DNA from: Roseiarcus sp963829505
GTDB lineage: Bacteria; Pseudomonadota; Alphaproteobacteria; Rhizobiales; Beijerinckiaceae
Direction of reading: 5' to 3'
DNA: 64,000 nucleotides
Assembly: GCA_963829505.1 (NCBI GenBank)
Contig: CAWHIL010000003.1
Coordinates: 1,364,001 to 1,428,000, forward strand
Both the position numbers and the translations under genes were made by a program. This document shows, piece by piece, positions 49,947-59,408 of the stretch. Below the pieces are notes generated by a model. It worked only from the letters and a program-made list of their open reading frames with translations. It was not told the origin of the DNA and did no database searches. Each line of letters begins with the position of its first letter. Within the stretch, counting starts at the first letter, position 1.

Positions 49947-51275
49947 TCAGCCCTTCCCGCCAAGCTTCGCGATCGCGGCCTCGACGCTGAGCATCTCACG
50001 CTCAGCCGTGCGGCGGTCTTTCACCTCCACCTTGCCGTCGGCGAGGCTCTTGGGGCCGACGATCACCTGATGGGGCGCGCCGATCAGGTCCATGGCGGCG
50101 AATTTGGCGCCCGGACGCTCGTCGCGGTCGTCGTAGGCGACGTCGAGGCCGGCCGCCTCGAGCGCTTGCAGGATGCGTCCGCTCGCCCCGTCGCAGGCTG
50201 CGTCGCCGACCTTGAGGTTGATGAGCCCGACCCGGAACGGCGCGACCGCCTCAGGCCAGATGGGGCCCGCCTCGTCGTGGCTCGCCTCGATCAGCGCCGC
50301 CGCGAGCCTGCTCGGCCCGATGCCGTAGGAGCCCATGTGGACGGCCTGCTCCTTGCCGTCCGGTCCGTTCACCACCGCCTTCATCGGCGCCGAATACTTG
50401 GTCCCGAAGTAGAAAATATGGCCGACCTCGATGCCGCGGGCCGAGATGCGCTGCGCCTCCGGCAGCGCCTCGAAGGCCGCGGAATCGTGCTTCTCCGAGG
50501 TCGCGGCGTAGAGCGACGTCCATTTGTCGAACACGCCCTGCATGACGGCCGCGTCGTCGAAGTCGATTGTCTCCGGCGGCGTGTCGAAGCTCAGGTAGTC
50601 GCGCGCGCAGAAAACCTCGCTCTCGCCGGTGGAAGCCAGAATGATGAACTCATGGCTCAAGTCGCCGCCGATCGGGCCGGTGTCGGCCATCATCGGGATC
50701 GCGGTCAGGCCGAGGCGCTTGAAGGTGCGCAGATAGGCGGCGAACATGCGGTTGTAGGAGTGGCGGGCGCCCTTCTGGTCGAGGTCGAAGGAATAGGCGT
50801 CCTTCATCAGGAATTCGCGCGAGCGCATGACGCCGAAGCGCGGCCTGACCTCGTCGCGGAACTTCCACTGGATGTGGTAGAGGTTCAGCGGCAGATCCTT
50901 GTACGACCGCACCGACGCGCGAAAGATCTCGGTGATCATCTCCTCGTTGGTCGGCCCGTACAGCATGTCGCGCTCGTGCCGGTCGCGGATGCGCAGCATC
51001 TCCTTGCCATAGTCGTCGTAGCGGCCGGATTCCTTCCAGAGGTCGGCCGACTGAAGGGTCGGCATGAGGAGTTCGATCGCGCCGGCGCAATTCTGCTCCT
51101 CGCGCACCACCGCGCAGATCTTGTGCAGGACGCGCAGGCCCAAGGGGAGCCAGGCGTAGATGCCGGCGCCCTCCTGGCGGATCATGCCGGAGCGCAGCAT
51201 CAGCCGGTGCGAGACGATCTCCGCCTCTTTCGGGGTTTCTTTCAGGATGGGCAGGAAGTAGCGGGAAAGGCGCAT
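49947..51275 (-). CDS. proS: Prolyl-tRNA synthetase
   Basis: A 442-residue class II aminoacyl-tRNA synthetase that charges tRNA-Pro. Motif 1 lies around MIRQEGAGIYAWLPLGLRVL, motif 2 in YHIQWKFRDEVRPRFGVMRSREFLMKDAYSF (core KFRDEVRPRFGVMRSREF) and motif 3 in HMGSYGIGPSRLAAALIE; the anticodon-binding domain follows from FRVGLINLKVGD. The long editing insertion of E. coli ProS is absent, which is the normal short form in alphaproteobacteria. The start, ATG 51275, agrees with the conserved MRLSRYFLPILKE. Confidence 0.96.
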   Translation of the reverse strand: MRLSRYFLPILKETPKEAEIVSHRLMLRSGMIRQEGAGIYAWLPLGLRVLHKICAVVREEQNCAGAIELLMPTLQSADLWKESGRYDDYGKEMLRIRDRHERDMLYGPTNEEMITEIFRASVRSYKDLPLNLYHIQWKFRDEVRPRFGVMRSREFLMKDAYSFDLDQKGARHSYNRMFAAYLRTFKRLGLTAIPMMADTGPIGGDLSHEFIILASTGESEVFCARDYLSFDTPPETIDFDDAAVMQGVFDKWTSLYAATSEKHDSAAFEALPEAQRISARGIEVGHIFYFGTKYSAPMKAVVNGPDGKEQAVHMGSYGIGPSRLAAALIEASHDEAGPIWPEAVAPFRVGLINLKVGDAACDGASGRILQALEAAGLDVAYDDRDERPGAKFAAMDLIGAPHQVIVGPKSLADGKVEVKDRRTAEREMLSVEAAIAKLGGKG

Positions 51276-51392
51276 GGGGGGACGCTTTTTGCTGGCGAAT
51301 CGGACGGGAGCGAGGCGCGCGCCCCGAGAGTTGCGGGCCTTATGGCCTCAAGCGCGGCGCGAGGGCAAGCGCGGGCGTCGAAGGTCGAGTCT

Positions 51393-51833
51393 TTACGCGA
51401 GTTCAAGCGCCCGCGCGGCAAGCGCGACGACACGCGGGATGGGCTTTGCGCCCTGCTCGTAGTAAGCGACCATGCGACGGCTCAAGCCCAGCGCCTTCGC
51501 GGCTGTGTCCAGCGTGTAGGCTTGCCGCTCGCGCCAGTCTCGGAATTCCGCCGCCGACATCGTCAGCCCCGATTGCTCTTGTGCAAGACGCCAGAGCGTG
51601 TCGGCCGACATGTCAATTTCGTCCGTCCACACCACGTCGGTGCCTAGATCACCTACGCGGACCTTCCGAAACAAATTCGGCGAGGCGCGCAAAGGCTCGT
51701 AGGCCCGAAACGTCTCAACCAATCCGAAGACATCGACCTGGTTTTCGTCGCCGTTATCCCAGCGAAGGCGAATTGTGAACGGCTTCCCGGCCGCCGACGC
51801 CGCGACAATGCGCGGCAAGGCCTTGCGCGGCAT
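51393..51833 (-). CDS. DUF2442-like/HTH antitoxin-type protein
   Basis: A 146-residue protein. The N-terminal part (IRLRWDNGDENQVDVFGLVETFRAY) resembles DUF2442-type domains, and the C-terminal part is an Xre-like helix-turn-helix (FRDWRERQAYTLDTAAKALGLSRRMVAYYEQGAKPIP). It starts at ATG 51833, two bases after the stop of the DUF4160 gene, and the two should be co-translated. DUF4160 and DUF2442 genes commonly occur as adjacent pairs that are predicted toxin-antitoxin-like modules. The longer frame upstream is a shadow of the DUF4160 gene. Confidence 0.8.
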   Translation of the reverse strand: MPRKALPRIVAASAAGKPFTIRLRWDNGDENQVDVFGLVETFRAYEPLRASPNLFRKVRVGDLGTDVVWTDEIDMSADTLWRLAQEQSGLTMSAAEFRDWRERQAYTLDTAAKALGLSRRMVAYYEQGAKPIPRVVALAARALELA

Positions 51834-51835
51834 GT

Positions 51836-52070
51836 TCACCCTCGTTCGTTCAGGTTGGCCCATCTGATCGCCAACTCCTCCCAATTCGTCCTGGCCCATT
51901 CGAGCGCCTCGGCGATCTGTCGGGGCGTCGCTTTGCCTGCGATGACCGAGAGGTCGGAAATCCGGACAAGAACCTGAAAATCGGGCGAGACGATACGGAA
52001 GTGCGGGGGTCTGTGATCGTCGGCGTACATGCGGATACTCACAGAGCCAAAGCGTTTCAAAAGTCGGCAT
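51836..52070 (-). CDS. DUF4160 protein, one-base insertion near its start
   Basis: The protein of about 77 residues has the DUF4160 signature SVSIRMYADDHRPPHFRIV followed by IAEALEWARTNWEELAIRW. As sequenced, ATG 52070 begins M-P-T-F in one frame, while SVSIRMY is in another. If the AAAA run at 52059-52062 (TTTT on the coding strand) had three bases, the N-terminus would read MPTLKRFGSVSIRMYADDH, the expected beginning for this family. Otherwise GTG 52042 is the only workable start. The gene is paired with the HTH gene that follows, in a toxin-antitoxin-like order. Its activity is unknown. Confidence 0.8.
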
Positions 52071-52140
52071 TCGCAATCATCGGAAAAAGACGTATAAAAA
52101 TTTCTGAGAGTGCAACTATTGCACCTCCGGCAACTTCTGG

Positions 52141-54389
52141 TCAAGGCGGCTCCCCCTCCCCCGGCTCCGCGCCATGCGCGGTCGCGTGGCCCGGACGCAC
52201 GATCCGCTCGTCGCGTTCGGGCGCGGGGGCGGGCGACCACGGCCGGTTCTCGGTCGAGGCGCGGTCGGCGGCGAGCGCGAAGCCGCCCGGCTCGCTCCAG
52301 GTCAGCCCGACCGCGCCGAGGCGCGCCAGCGCGTCGCGGTCGAGCACGAATTTCGCCGCGCAATCGGCCGGCGCCTTCATCGCGCTGACAAGCACTTCGG
52401 CGCGCGCGCAATCCTCGTCGAACGCCATGCGGTCGATGACGACGCTGAGAGACTCGCCCTCGGGCAGCGCCGCGACGCAGCCGAGCCGATCGCACGGCGC
52501 GTCGGGATCGCGCGCGCTCGCCGGGTCGCGCCCGTCGCCGTCGGCCGCGAGCCATTGCTCGGCGGCGAAGGCGTTGAAGCGTTTGCCGACGATCATGAGC
52601 TTTCCGTCCGCGTCGCGCACCGCCGCCTCCTCGCCGGTCGGCGCGACGACGACGTCGTAGCGCGGCCCGTTCATCGCGCCGATGAGGCCGAGCAACGCGA
52701 ACGGCGCGGCGGAGAGGCGAAAAGTCCACGTCCGCCAGATCGTCATGCTGATGACGGCGAGCGCGAGGAACGGCAGCGCATACGGGGCGAAGGCGCGCAC
52801 ATGCAGGGTCGAGCCGGGCGCCTCGGCGATGAAGCGGGCGGCCCAGAGAATGAACTTGATGCCGAGGCCCACGTAGAGCCAGACCGGCGCATCGAGCCCG
52901 AGCGGATAGAGCGCCGCGCCAAGGAGCGCGCCCGGCACCGCGAAGAACTCGATGATGGTCAGGGTCAGCGGATTGCCGATCAGCACATAGGGGCTGAGAT
53001 CGTGGAAATGATAGGCCATGAACGAGGCGGTGGCGCTCGTCGCGCAGGCCGTCGCGAGGAGGAGCGCCAGCGGCTTGTGGGCGATCTCCGCGAAGAGCGT
53101 GCGCGGCGGCGGCCGGCCGCGCTGCGGCAGGAACGGATCGGGGTTCGTCTCGAGCCCGGCGAGGCGCAATTCCATCACCGCGACCAGCGCCGCGACCGCC
53201 GCGAACGACAATTGGAAACTCACCCCGAGCACCGCCTCGGGCTCGATCACGATGACCGCGAAGACCGCGAAGGCGAGGTTGCGCATGGTCAGCGCCCGCC
53301 GGTCGAGGACGACCGCGCCGAGCACGATCAGCGTCATCACCAGCGCGCGTTCGGTGCCGACGCGCGAGCCCGTCGCGACGTCGTAGAGGAGCGCGCCGGC
53401 CATGGCGACGAGCGCCGCCCATTTCTTGATCGGATGGTTCAGCGCCAGCGTCGGGACAAGCGCCAGGAGCCGCCGCGTCACGACAAAGACGATGCCCGCG
53501 ACCAGCGTCATCTGCACGCCGGAGATGGTGATGATGTGGAAGATGCCCGCCTCGCGGATCAGGTCCTTCGCGTCGTTCGACAAAAAGTCGCGCTTGCCCG
53601 TGACCATCGCCGCGGCGATCGCGCCCTCGTCGCCGCCGATGACGCTCTCGACCCGCACGGCGAGGCGGTTGCGGGCGTGGTCGATCGCCGCGGCGAAGCG
53701 CTGGCGAAAACTCAAGGACTCGGGCGCCGGCAGGAGCGCGATCGGCCCGAGCGTCGAGCCGACCGCGCCGACCCCGGCGAAGAAGGCGTCGCGGGCGAAG
53801 TCGTAGCCGCCAGGCAGAACCGCGCGCGCCGGAGCAGAAGCCGCGCCTTGAGCCGCACGAAGTCGCCCGCGACCGCCTCGGGCGTCTTCTTCGTCGTGAC
53901 CCGGACGCGCCTCGGGACTTTTTCCGCCGGCATCCCGTCGGCGCTTGCGACCGCGATCACCATGCGCGCGCCGACCGGCCGCAAGTCGACCTCCTCGACC
54001 ATGCCGGTCAGGGTCACGATGCGAATGCGGTCGAGGACGGGCGCGGCCACGCGCTCGGTGCGCAGCGACATCGCGAGAAAGCCCGCGAAGAGGGCGGCCA
54101 GGGCCAGCGTGACGCCGAGCGCGATCGGCCGCGCCCGGGCCGCGAAGGCGAGGCCGGCGAAGGCGAGCGTCAGCGTGATCGACGCCCACAGCGCCGGCTC
54201 GCGGTCGGCGGCGAGGTTCAGCGCGACGCCGCCGATCGCGGCGACCGGCAGCCAGAGAAAGAAGCGCCGCTCCTCGACCTCGTGCGCCAGCGCGCGATCG
54301 AAGATTTTTCGAAACCCGGGCGCCCAGGCGGCGGCGCGCGAGACGCCCGCAACCGCCGTCAGGGCGCCCGCCCGCCCCGACATGCCCAT
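52141..54389 (-). CDS. comEC: ComEC/Rec2 DNA-uptake channel protein, frameshifted as sequenced
   Basis: A membrane protein of about 748 residues. The N-terminal part from ATG 54389 has hydrophobic helices (ASITLTLAFAGLAFAARARP) and the DUF4131 region with ITLTGMVEEVDLRPVG-like strands. The competence domain follows: GDEGAIAAAMVTGKRDFLS, IREAGIFHIITISGVQMTLV, ATGSRVGTERALVMTLIVLG. The two halves are in different frames, and the break is near 53831-53836: one added base would turn RLLLRRARF into RLLPPARAVLPGGYDFARD, the natural continuation. No metallo-beta-lactamase domain follows the membrane region, as is usual in this class. It is thought to translocate single-stranded DNA in natural transformation. 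Confidence 0.92.
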
Positions 54390-54586
54390 GCGTCAACTTT
54401 AAAGCACAAAGCGCGAGCGGAGGAAAGGCCCGGACGCGGGCCAGGAAAGAACTGTGAGGCCCGAACTTACGGCTCGTTTCCCATGTCGCCCGGCATTTGC
54501 GGGCGCGCCTTCAGCCGATCGTCATTGGCGCCGGGCTACCCCTGAGCTCGAGCTTTACGCCAACCGGAACACCCAGGGGCGCCGCA

Positions 54587-56173
54587 ATGATCGCAACCGC
54601 TCAAAACACGATCACCACCATTTTCGGCGCCACGATCTCGGGCGTCATCTCGAACACGAACCCGCTGACCCCGACGCTCCACGACTGGACGGCCGACTCG
54701 ACCGGCCTCTTCCAGACCACGACGAACCTCGCGGCGGAGTGGCAGAGCGACTATCAGACCATGCTCGCCGGAAACGGCGCGTCGCTCACCGACATCCAGC
54801 GCCTCGAAGGGAACGCCGAGGCGGTGTTCGAGAACACCTGCCTTGCGAAGCTCGGCGCAGCCGCGCAGGCCATCGACCGCGAGGACGTGCAGCGCGAATT
54901 CGACGCGATCGCAGCGGCCATGACGCTCGACGGCGTCAGCGACACTCAGCCGCTGACCGAGCAAAGCTATCTTCAGATCGGGCAGACGATCCAAGACAGT
55001 CCGACGCTCGAGGAGCTGGCCATGCAGGGCCACGGCCTCAACAATTCGGGGATCTCGCGCTACAACGGCTACACCAACGACTTCCAGAACAACGTCGACA
55101 CGACGACGCTCTTCATCGGCGGCGGGACACTCAACAACAACACGAACGCGCTTGCGAACTTCTTCGACGACAACGTGCTCTCGCACCTGCCCTTCGCCGT
55201 CGTCTCGCGGGACGGGAAGCTCGTGCAGCTGAACCAGAACGGCGCCCCGGAGAACCAGCTGAACCAGGCGATCGTGGCTCTCAACGACAGCATGGTCTAT
55301 CGAACCTATACAAGCGCCGATTTCAGTTCGACGCCCGCGACCGCCGCCACCAACAAGGCCGACAACGCGGTCTTCTACACCAATGAGGACAAGGGGTTCA
55401 TCGCTGCGCTCGCGGTCGCGGACGCCGCTCCCGCGCCCTCTGGAATGGTCAAGACCCTGTTCGGAGGCGCTGTCTCGAACACGATCGCCATCGCCGTCGG
55501 CCCGGTCGATCATCTCTGGACGGCCGGATCGGACGGCCTCTACCACACCACGACCAACCTCGCCGCCGAGTGGCGCAGCGACTACGTCGCCCTCGTCACG
55601 AACGGCGGTCCCGGTCTCTCCGCCGAGCAGCGCCTCGAAGCCAACGCCGAGGCGGTGTTCGAGAACACCGGCCTTGCGAAGCTTCCCGCCGCCCAGCAGG
55701 AGGCCTATCGCGAGGACGCGCAGCGCGAATTCGACGCCATCTTCCAGGCGATGAGCGACGCGGGCATCGACCCCAATGCGCCGATCACGGCCGCAAGCTA
55801 TCTCGCGGTCGAGCAGGCTTTGCGCTCGAACGCGCCGCTCGAGCAGCTCGCGCTCGAGGGCCGCGGCCTGAACGATCCGGCGTCGTCCGACTTCGACGGC
55901 TTCACCAACGACTTCCAGAACACCGTCGACAACACGACGCTCTATGTCGGAGGCGGCCTCGACAACGGGCAACTGGCGATCGCCGATTTCTTCGCCAACG
56001 CGGTGATGAGCAACCTTCCCTTCCCGACCGTCGTCGTCAACGGCCAGCTCGTGCAGCTGAACCAGAACGGCGGGTGGGCGAACACGGAGTCGGTCGCGGC
56101 CGCCGGCTACAACCGGACCGTCCACGTCGCGATCGACAGCGCCGGCAGCTTCAGGCAGGCGACGACGTCGTAG
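54587..56173 (+). CDS. Protein with a twofold internal duplication, unknown function
   Basis: A 528-residue protein, without a signal peptide, built of two copies of roughly 250 residues. Matching landmarks are TTTNLAAEWQSDY and TTTNLAAEWRSDY, NAEAVFENTCLAKL and NAEAVFENTGLAKL, QREFDAIAAAM and QREFDAIFQAM, DFQNNVDTTTLFIGGG and DFQNTVDNTTLYVGGG, and KLVQLNQNG and QLVQLNQNG. ATG 54587 follows CAGGGGC. Acidic, Asn/Thr-rich composition without Sec signal resembles the exported candidate at 3483 in style, but not in sequence as far as I can see. No enzyme motif is recognised; an extracellular structural or type I-secreted role is a guess. Confidence 0.82.
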   Translation: MIATAQNTITTIFGATISGVISNTNPLTPTLHDWTADSTGLFQTTTNLAAEWQSDYQTMLAGNGASLTDIQRLEGNAEAVFENTCLAKLGAAAQAIDREDVQREFDAIAAAMTLDGVSDTQPLTEQSYLQIGQTIQDSPTLEELAMQGHGLNNSGISRYNGYTNDFQNNVDTTTLFIGGGTLNNNTNALANFFDDNVLSHLPFAVVSRDGKLVQLNQNGAPENQLNQAIVALNDSMVYRTYTSADFSSTPATAATNKADNAVFYTNEDKGFIAALAVADAAPAPSGMVKTLFGGAVSNTIAIAVGPVDHLWTAGSDGLYHTTTNLAAEWRSDYVALVTNGGPGLSAEQRLEANAEAVFENTGLAKLPAAQQEAYREDAQREFDAIFQAMSDAGIDPNAPITAASYLAVEQALRSNAPLEQLALEGRGLNDPASSDFDGFTNDFQNTVDNTTLYVGGGLDNGQLAIADFFANAVMSNLPFPTVVVNGQLVQLNQNGGWANTESVAAAGYNRTVHVAIDSAGSFRQATTS

Positions 56174-56205
56174 CCTGACGCAGGACCCAATCGCGCTCGC
56201 GCTTC

Positions 56206-56335
56206 CGCCTTCCTCGTCCTGAGGAGCGATGCGTAAGCAGCGCGTCTCGAAGGACGGCCGCCCGATCCGCCGGCGCCTCAAACGATCGTCCTTCGAGACG
56301 CCCGCTCCCGCGGGCTCCTCAGGACGACGAAGGCG
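56206..56335. repeat. Palindromic repeat, GTCTCGAAGGACG family, full copy
   Basis: Outer arms CGCCTTCCTCGTCCTGAGGA and its complement TCCTCAGGACGACGAAGGCG (one base different), inner arms GTCTCGAAGGACG and CGTCCTTCGAGACG. It is the most complete of three copies in the window. A mobile, REP-like element is likely. Confidence 0.85.
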
Positions 56336-56393
56336 GCGCGCCTGACGCAAAGCGCGCTTGCGCGGAGCCGGCGCGGTGCGCGAAACTGGCCGC

Positions 56394-57311
56394 ATGGATC
56401 GGCTGGAATGCGACCGAATGTTCGCCGCCGTCGTCGAGACCGGCGGCTTCTCCCGTGCGGCCGAGCGGCTCGGGGCGAGCGCCAGCCAGGCCTCGAAGCT
56501 GATCAGCCGGCTCGAGGCGGCGCTCGGCGTCCACCTCCTCAACCGCTCGACGCGCTCGCTGTCGCCGACCGAAGTCGGGCGCGCCTATTACGAGCGCGTC
56601 AGAAGCCTGCTCGACGATTACGACGCGCTCGACGCCTCGGTCGAGACGGCGACGGCGACCGCGCGCGGCCGGCTCGCCCTAACCGTCCCCGCAACCCTCG
56701 GCGCCGTCCAGCTCCAGGCGGCGCTGATCGACTTCGTCCGCGCCTATCCCGAGATTTTGCTCGACGTTCATTTTTCCGATCGGGTGGCGAATCTGATCGA
56801 CGAAGGCTTCGACGCCGCCATCCGGGTCGGCGAGCCCGCCGACGCCAGCCTCATCGCCCGCAGGCTCTGCGACAACCGCATCGTCGTCGCCGCCTCGCCC
56901 GCCTATCTCCGCGCCAGGGGGGAGCCAGCGGCGCCGTCGCAGCTCGAGTCCCACGACTGCGTCATCGACACCAACTTTTCCGAGCCGCTCGTCTGGAGCT
57001 TTCGCGATCCCGGGACGCAAGGCGCGCTCAAGGTCCAGGTCTCCGGCCGCCTGCGTTTCTCGAACGGCGAGGCCTGCGCTGCGGCGGCGGAAGCGGGCTT
57101 CGGGATCGTGCGCGTGCCGACCTTCGTCGCCGGACCGCGGATCAAGGCTGGCGCGCTGAAGGCCGTGCTGCGGCCGTTCGAGGAGCCGCCGCGCTCGAGC
57201 GTCTTCGTCCTTTATCCGCCGGCGAAGCGCCTCGCGCCGAAGGTGCGCGCGCTCGTCGATTTTCTCGCCGAGCGTTTCCGCGGCGCCCCGCCCTGGGACC
57301 AGGGCTGGTGA
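56394..57311 (+). CDS. LysR-family transcriptional regulator
   Basis: A 305-residue regulator with an N-terminal winged helix (MFAAVVETGGFSRAAERLGASASQASKLISRLEAALG, core GGFSRAAERLGASASQASKL) and a periplasmic-binding-like effector domain (LALTVPATLGAVQ, FSDRVANLIDEGFDAAIRVG, FSNGEACAAAAEAGFGI). I chose ATG 56394, where LysR homology begins. It lies 116 bases before a DoxX-family gene in the same direction, which may be its target. The effector is unknown. Confidence 0.93.
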   Translation: MDRLECDRMFAAVVETGGFSRAAERLGASASQASKLISRLEAALGVHLLNRSTRSLSPTEVGRAYYERVRSLLDDYDALDASVETATATARGRLALTVPATLGAVQLQAALIDFVRAYPEILLDVHFSDRVANLIDEGFDAAIRVGEPADASLIARRLCDNRIVVAASPAYLRARGEPAAPSQLESHDCVIDTNFSEPLVWSFRDPGTQGALKVQVSGRLRFSNGEACAAAAEAGFGIVRVPTFVAGPRIKAGALKAVLRPFEEPPRSSVFVLYPPAKRLAPKVRALVDFLAERFRGAPPWDQGW

Positions 57312-57427
57312 ACGGGCGCATTCATTCCATCGCGGCAATAGAGCTTTTATCCGCGGCGGCTTTTTCTCGATGAGGCGCGCGCTCATCATCGCTCCCGGAT
57401 GATTTGCATCTCTCAAAAGGAGCCGTC

Positions 57428-57865
57428 ATGATCGACAACCGCACCGCGCCCTACGGCGTATTCCTGCTTCGCCTCGCCCTCGCGATCCTCTTCCTCGCTC
57501 ACGCCGGCCTGAAGATCTTCGTTTTCACGCCGGCCGGTACGGCCCAGTTCTTCGGTTCGGTCGGCCTGCCGCCGGCGCTCGCCTACATCACGATCGCCTG
57601 GGAGCTGATCGGCGCGGTCGCGCTTCTCGTCGGCGTCTGGCCGCGGCTCGCGGCGCTGCTGACGACGCCGATCCTGCTTGGCGCGATCCTCTCGGTGCAC
57701 ATCCATGCCGGCTTCTTCTTCACCAATCCGAACGGCGGCTGGGAATTTCCGGCGCTCTGGATCGTCGGGCTCGTCGCCGTCGCGCTGATCGGCGACGGCG
57801 CCTTCACCCTCGCGCCGACCCCCGTCCCCGGCGTCCGCGGCCAGCGCCAGTTGCGCACGGCCTGA
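57428..57865 (+). CDS. DoxX-family membrane protein
   Basis: A 145-residue protein with four hydrophobic helices typical of DoxX/DoxD-like proteins: LLRLALAILFLAHAGLKIF, AQFFGSVGLPPALAYITIAW, LLVGVWPRLAALLTTPILLG and LWIVGLVAVALIGDGAFTL. The family is often linked with oxidative stress or redox membrane chemistry, and its exact role is unknown. AAAAGGAG precedes ATG 57428. It follows a LysR gene and is convergent with an AraC gene; a palindromic element lies between. Confidence 0.9.
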   Translation: MIDNRTAPYGVFLLRLALAILFLAHAGLKIFVFTPAGTAQFFGSVGLPPALAYITIAWELIGAVALLVGVWPRLAALLTTPILLGAILSVHIHAGFFFTNPNGGWEFPALWIVGLVAVALIGDGAFTLAPTPVPGVRGQRQLRTA

Positions 57866-57878
57866 ACGCCGACCCGTC

Positions 57879-57917
57879 CCTTCTCCCCGCTCGCGGGGAG
57901 AAGGTCAGGATGAGGGG
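57879..57917. repeat. Palindromic repeat, CCCTCATCCG family, short copy
   Basis: CCTTCTCCCCGC-tc-GCGGGGAGAAGG (57879-57904) is a 12-base perfect palindrome followed by GTCAGGATGAGGG, the family end. It lies between convergent doxX and araC genes and can serve as a terminator for both. Confidence 0.75.
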
Positions 57918-57939
57918 CGTGGCGAGGGCGCACTCCGTT

Positions 57940-58788
57940 TCACGCCCCCGCCCGATACCGCGTCGGGCTTACCCCGAAGATCGCACGAAACCTTGCGTTG
58001 AACGTCGACAGGTCGCCAAAGCCGCTGTCGAGCGCAATGCTCCCGACCGGATCCCTGGTCTTCGTCAGCCGCCGCGCCGCCCGCGCCATCCTGACGCGCA
58101 GCACGTATTGATACGGCGTCATGCCGACGAGCCTGCGGAAGACGCGCAGGAAATGATGCCGGCTGAGGCCCGCGCGCGCGGCGAGAGCCGAAAGATCGAG
58201 CCGATCGTCGGCCCGCTCCTCGATCAGCGTGAGAACCTCGACCACCCGGCGCGCCTCCCAGGCAAGCGGAGCGGGCGGCGCGCGTACGCCGGCGCCGAGC
58301 GCGGCGGCGACCGCCTCGAGGACGGAGAGCAAGGTCTCCTCGGCGCGAAGCGGCGAAGCGCCGTCGCGTAGCGCCTCGATCGCCGCGAACAGCGGCAGGA
58401 GCCGGTTGGAGGCGGGCAGGATCGGCTGATCGAACGCGGCCCGGCCCCGGACACGGGGAAGGCGCGCCTCGTCGAGCGCGTCGTCGCGGACATTGAACGA
58501 GACGCAGCGGTCGCCAACGCTGTGCTGATGGCCGCAGACAAAACAGCCGCCGTCGTTCCCGAGCAGCAGCGCGCCGGGATAGAGAATGCTCGCGCTTCCG
58601 CCCGCCCGGTAGGTGAACGAACCCTCGAGCACCGCCGAGATGCTGAAGCCGTCGTGCTGCTCTTCGTAGGCGCGATCCTCGGGGCCGGCGCTGCATACGA
58701 CTTCGCTGACGCTCCACGCTTCGCCGCCGGCGATCCGCCGGACGGCCGGGAGCTTCGCGCCGTGGCCCGGATCGCTTCTCATCGCCAT
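57940..58788 (-). CDS. AraC-family transcriptional regulator
   Basis: A regulator of about 282 residues with an N-terminal cupin-like effector domain (HDGFSISAVLEGSFTYRAGG, SILYPGALLLGNDGGCFVCG) and a C-terminal AraC DNA-binding domain: LDLSALAARAGLSRHHFLRVF and PVGSIALDSGFGDLSTFNARFRAIFGVSPTRYR (ALDSGFGDLSTFNARF core). ATG 58788 was selected; the longer frame is a shadow of the divergent VOC gene. The region 58789-58869 should contain the promoters of both. Possible targets are itself and the VOC gene. Confidence 0.9.
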   Translation of the reverse strand: MAMRSDPGHGAKLPAVRRIAGGEAWSVSEVVCSAGPEDRAYEEQHDGFSISAVLEGSFTYRAGGSASILYPGALLLGNDGGCFVCGHQHSVGDRCVSFNVRDDALDEARLPRVRGRAAFDQPILPASNRLLPLFAAIEALRDGASPLRAEETLLSVLEAVAAALGAGVRAPPAPLAWEARRVVEVLTLIEERADDRLDLSALAARAGLSRHHFLRVFRRLVGMTPYQYVLRVRMARAARRLTKTRDPVGSIALDSGFGDLSTFNARFRAIFGVSPTRYRAGA

Positions 58789-58869
58789 CGGCGAATTATA
58801 GCAATTTTCCCCAAGCCGGGGGCCGCTTCTCGCGCCTAGAGTGACGGCCGGAAAATAACGAGGGACCCA

Positions 58870-59244
58870 ATGTTCAACCATATTTCCATCGGCGTTCGCG
58901 ACATCGCGCGATCGGGCGCGTTCTACGACGCCGCGCTGGCCCCCCTTGGCGCGCGACGGCTGAGCGACGGCGCGGATGCGATCGGCTACGGCCGGGACGC
59001 CGCGGTCTTCTGGCTCTACCCGACCGGCTCGCCGGTTCCGCCCGATCCGAAGTCCGGCCTGCATTTCTGCTTCGACGCGCCAAGCCGCAAGGCCGTCGCC
59101 GCGTTTCACGCCGCAGCCCTCGCCACCGGCGGGCGCGACAACGGCGCGGCTGGCGTCCGGGCCGACTACAGCCCCGACTATTACGCCGCCTTCGTCGTCG
59201 ATCCCGACGGCTACCGGCTCGAAGCCCTCTGTCTCGGAGCTTGA
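58870..59244 (+). CDS. VOC-family (glyoxalase/dioxygenase-like) protein
   Basis: A 124-residue protein of the vicinal oxygen chelate fold: FNHISIGVRDIARSGAFYDAAL at the N-terminus (first metal His4 in NHISIGV), SGLHFCFDAPSRKAVAAFH in the middle and AAFVVDPDGYRLEALCL at the end, with Glu as the probable last metal ligand. This subclass is common in Rhizobiales and unassigned in substrate. It is divergent from the AraC gene. A pair of palindromic repeats follows it. Confidence 0.9.
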   Translation: MFNHISIGVRDIARSGAFYDAALAPLGARRLSDGADAIGYGRDAAVFWLYPTGSPVPPDPKSGLHFCFDAPSRKAVAAFHAAALATGGRDNGAAGVRADYSPDYYAAFVVDPDGYRLEALCLGA

Positions 59245-59278
59245 GCCACGACCGTTCGTCCGGGACGGCGCCCGTCGC

Positions 59279-59408
59279 TGTAGCCGCGGGCGGCGACCGC
59301 GGCACGCGCAATTCCGCGATCGCGCCTACAATCCCCCGCGGCGGCGCGCGGTTGCAGCTGTAGCCGCGGGCGCCGACCGCGGCGGCGCGATCGTCGATCG
59401 CGCCTACA
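59279..59408. repeat. Two TGTAG...CTACA bounded palindromic repeats
   Basis: Copy 1 (59279-59330) and copy 2 (59359-59408) each start TGTAGCCGCGGGCG and end GATCGCGCCTACA, so the ends TGTAG and CTACA are inverted. The last copy overlaps the stop codon of the minus-strand gene that ends at 59404: its CTA supplies the TAG. A related pair is at 34863-34962. Confidence 0.78.
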
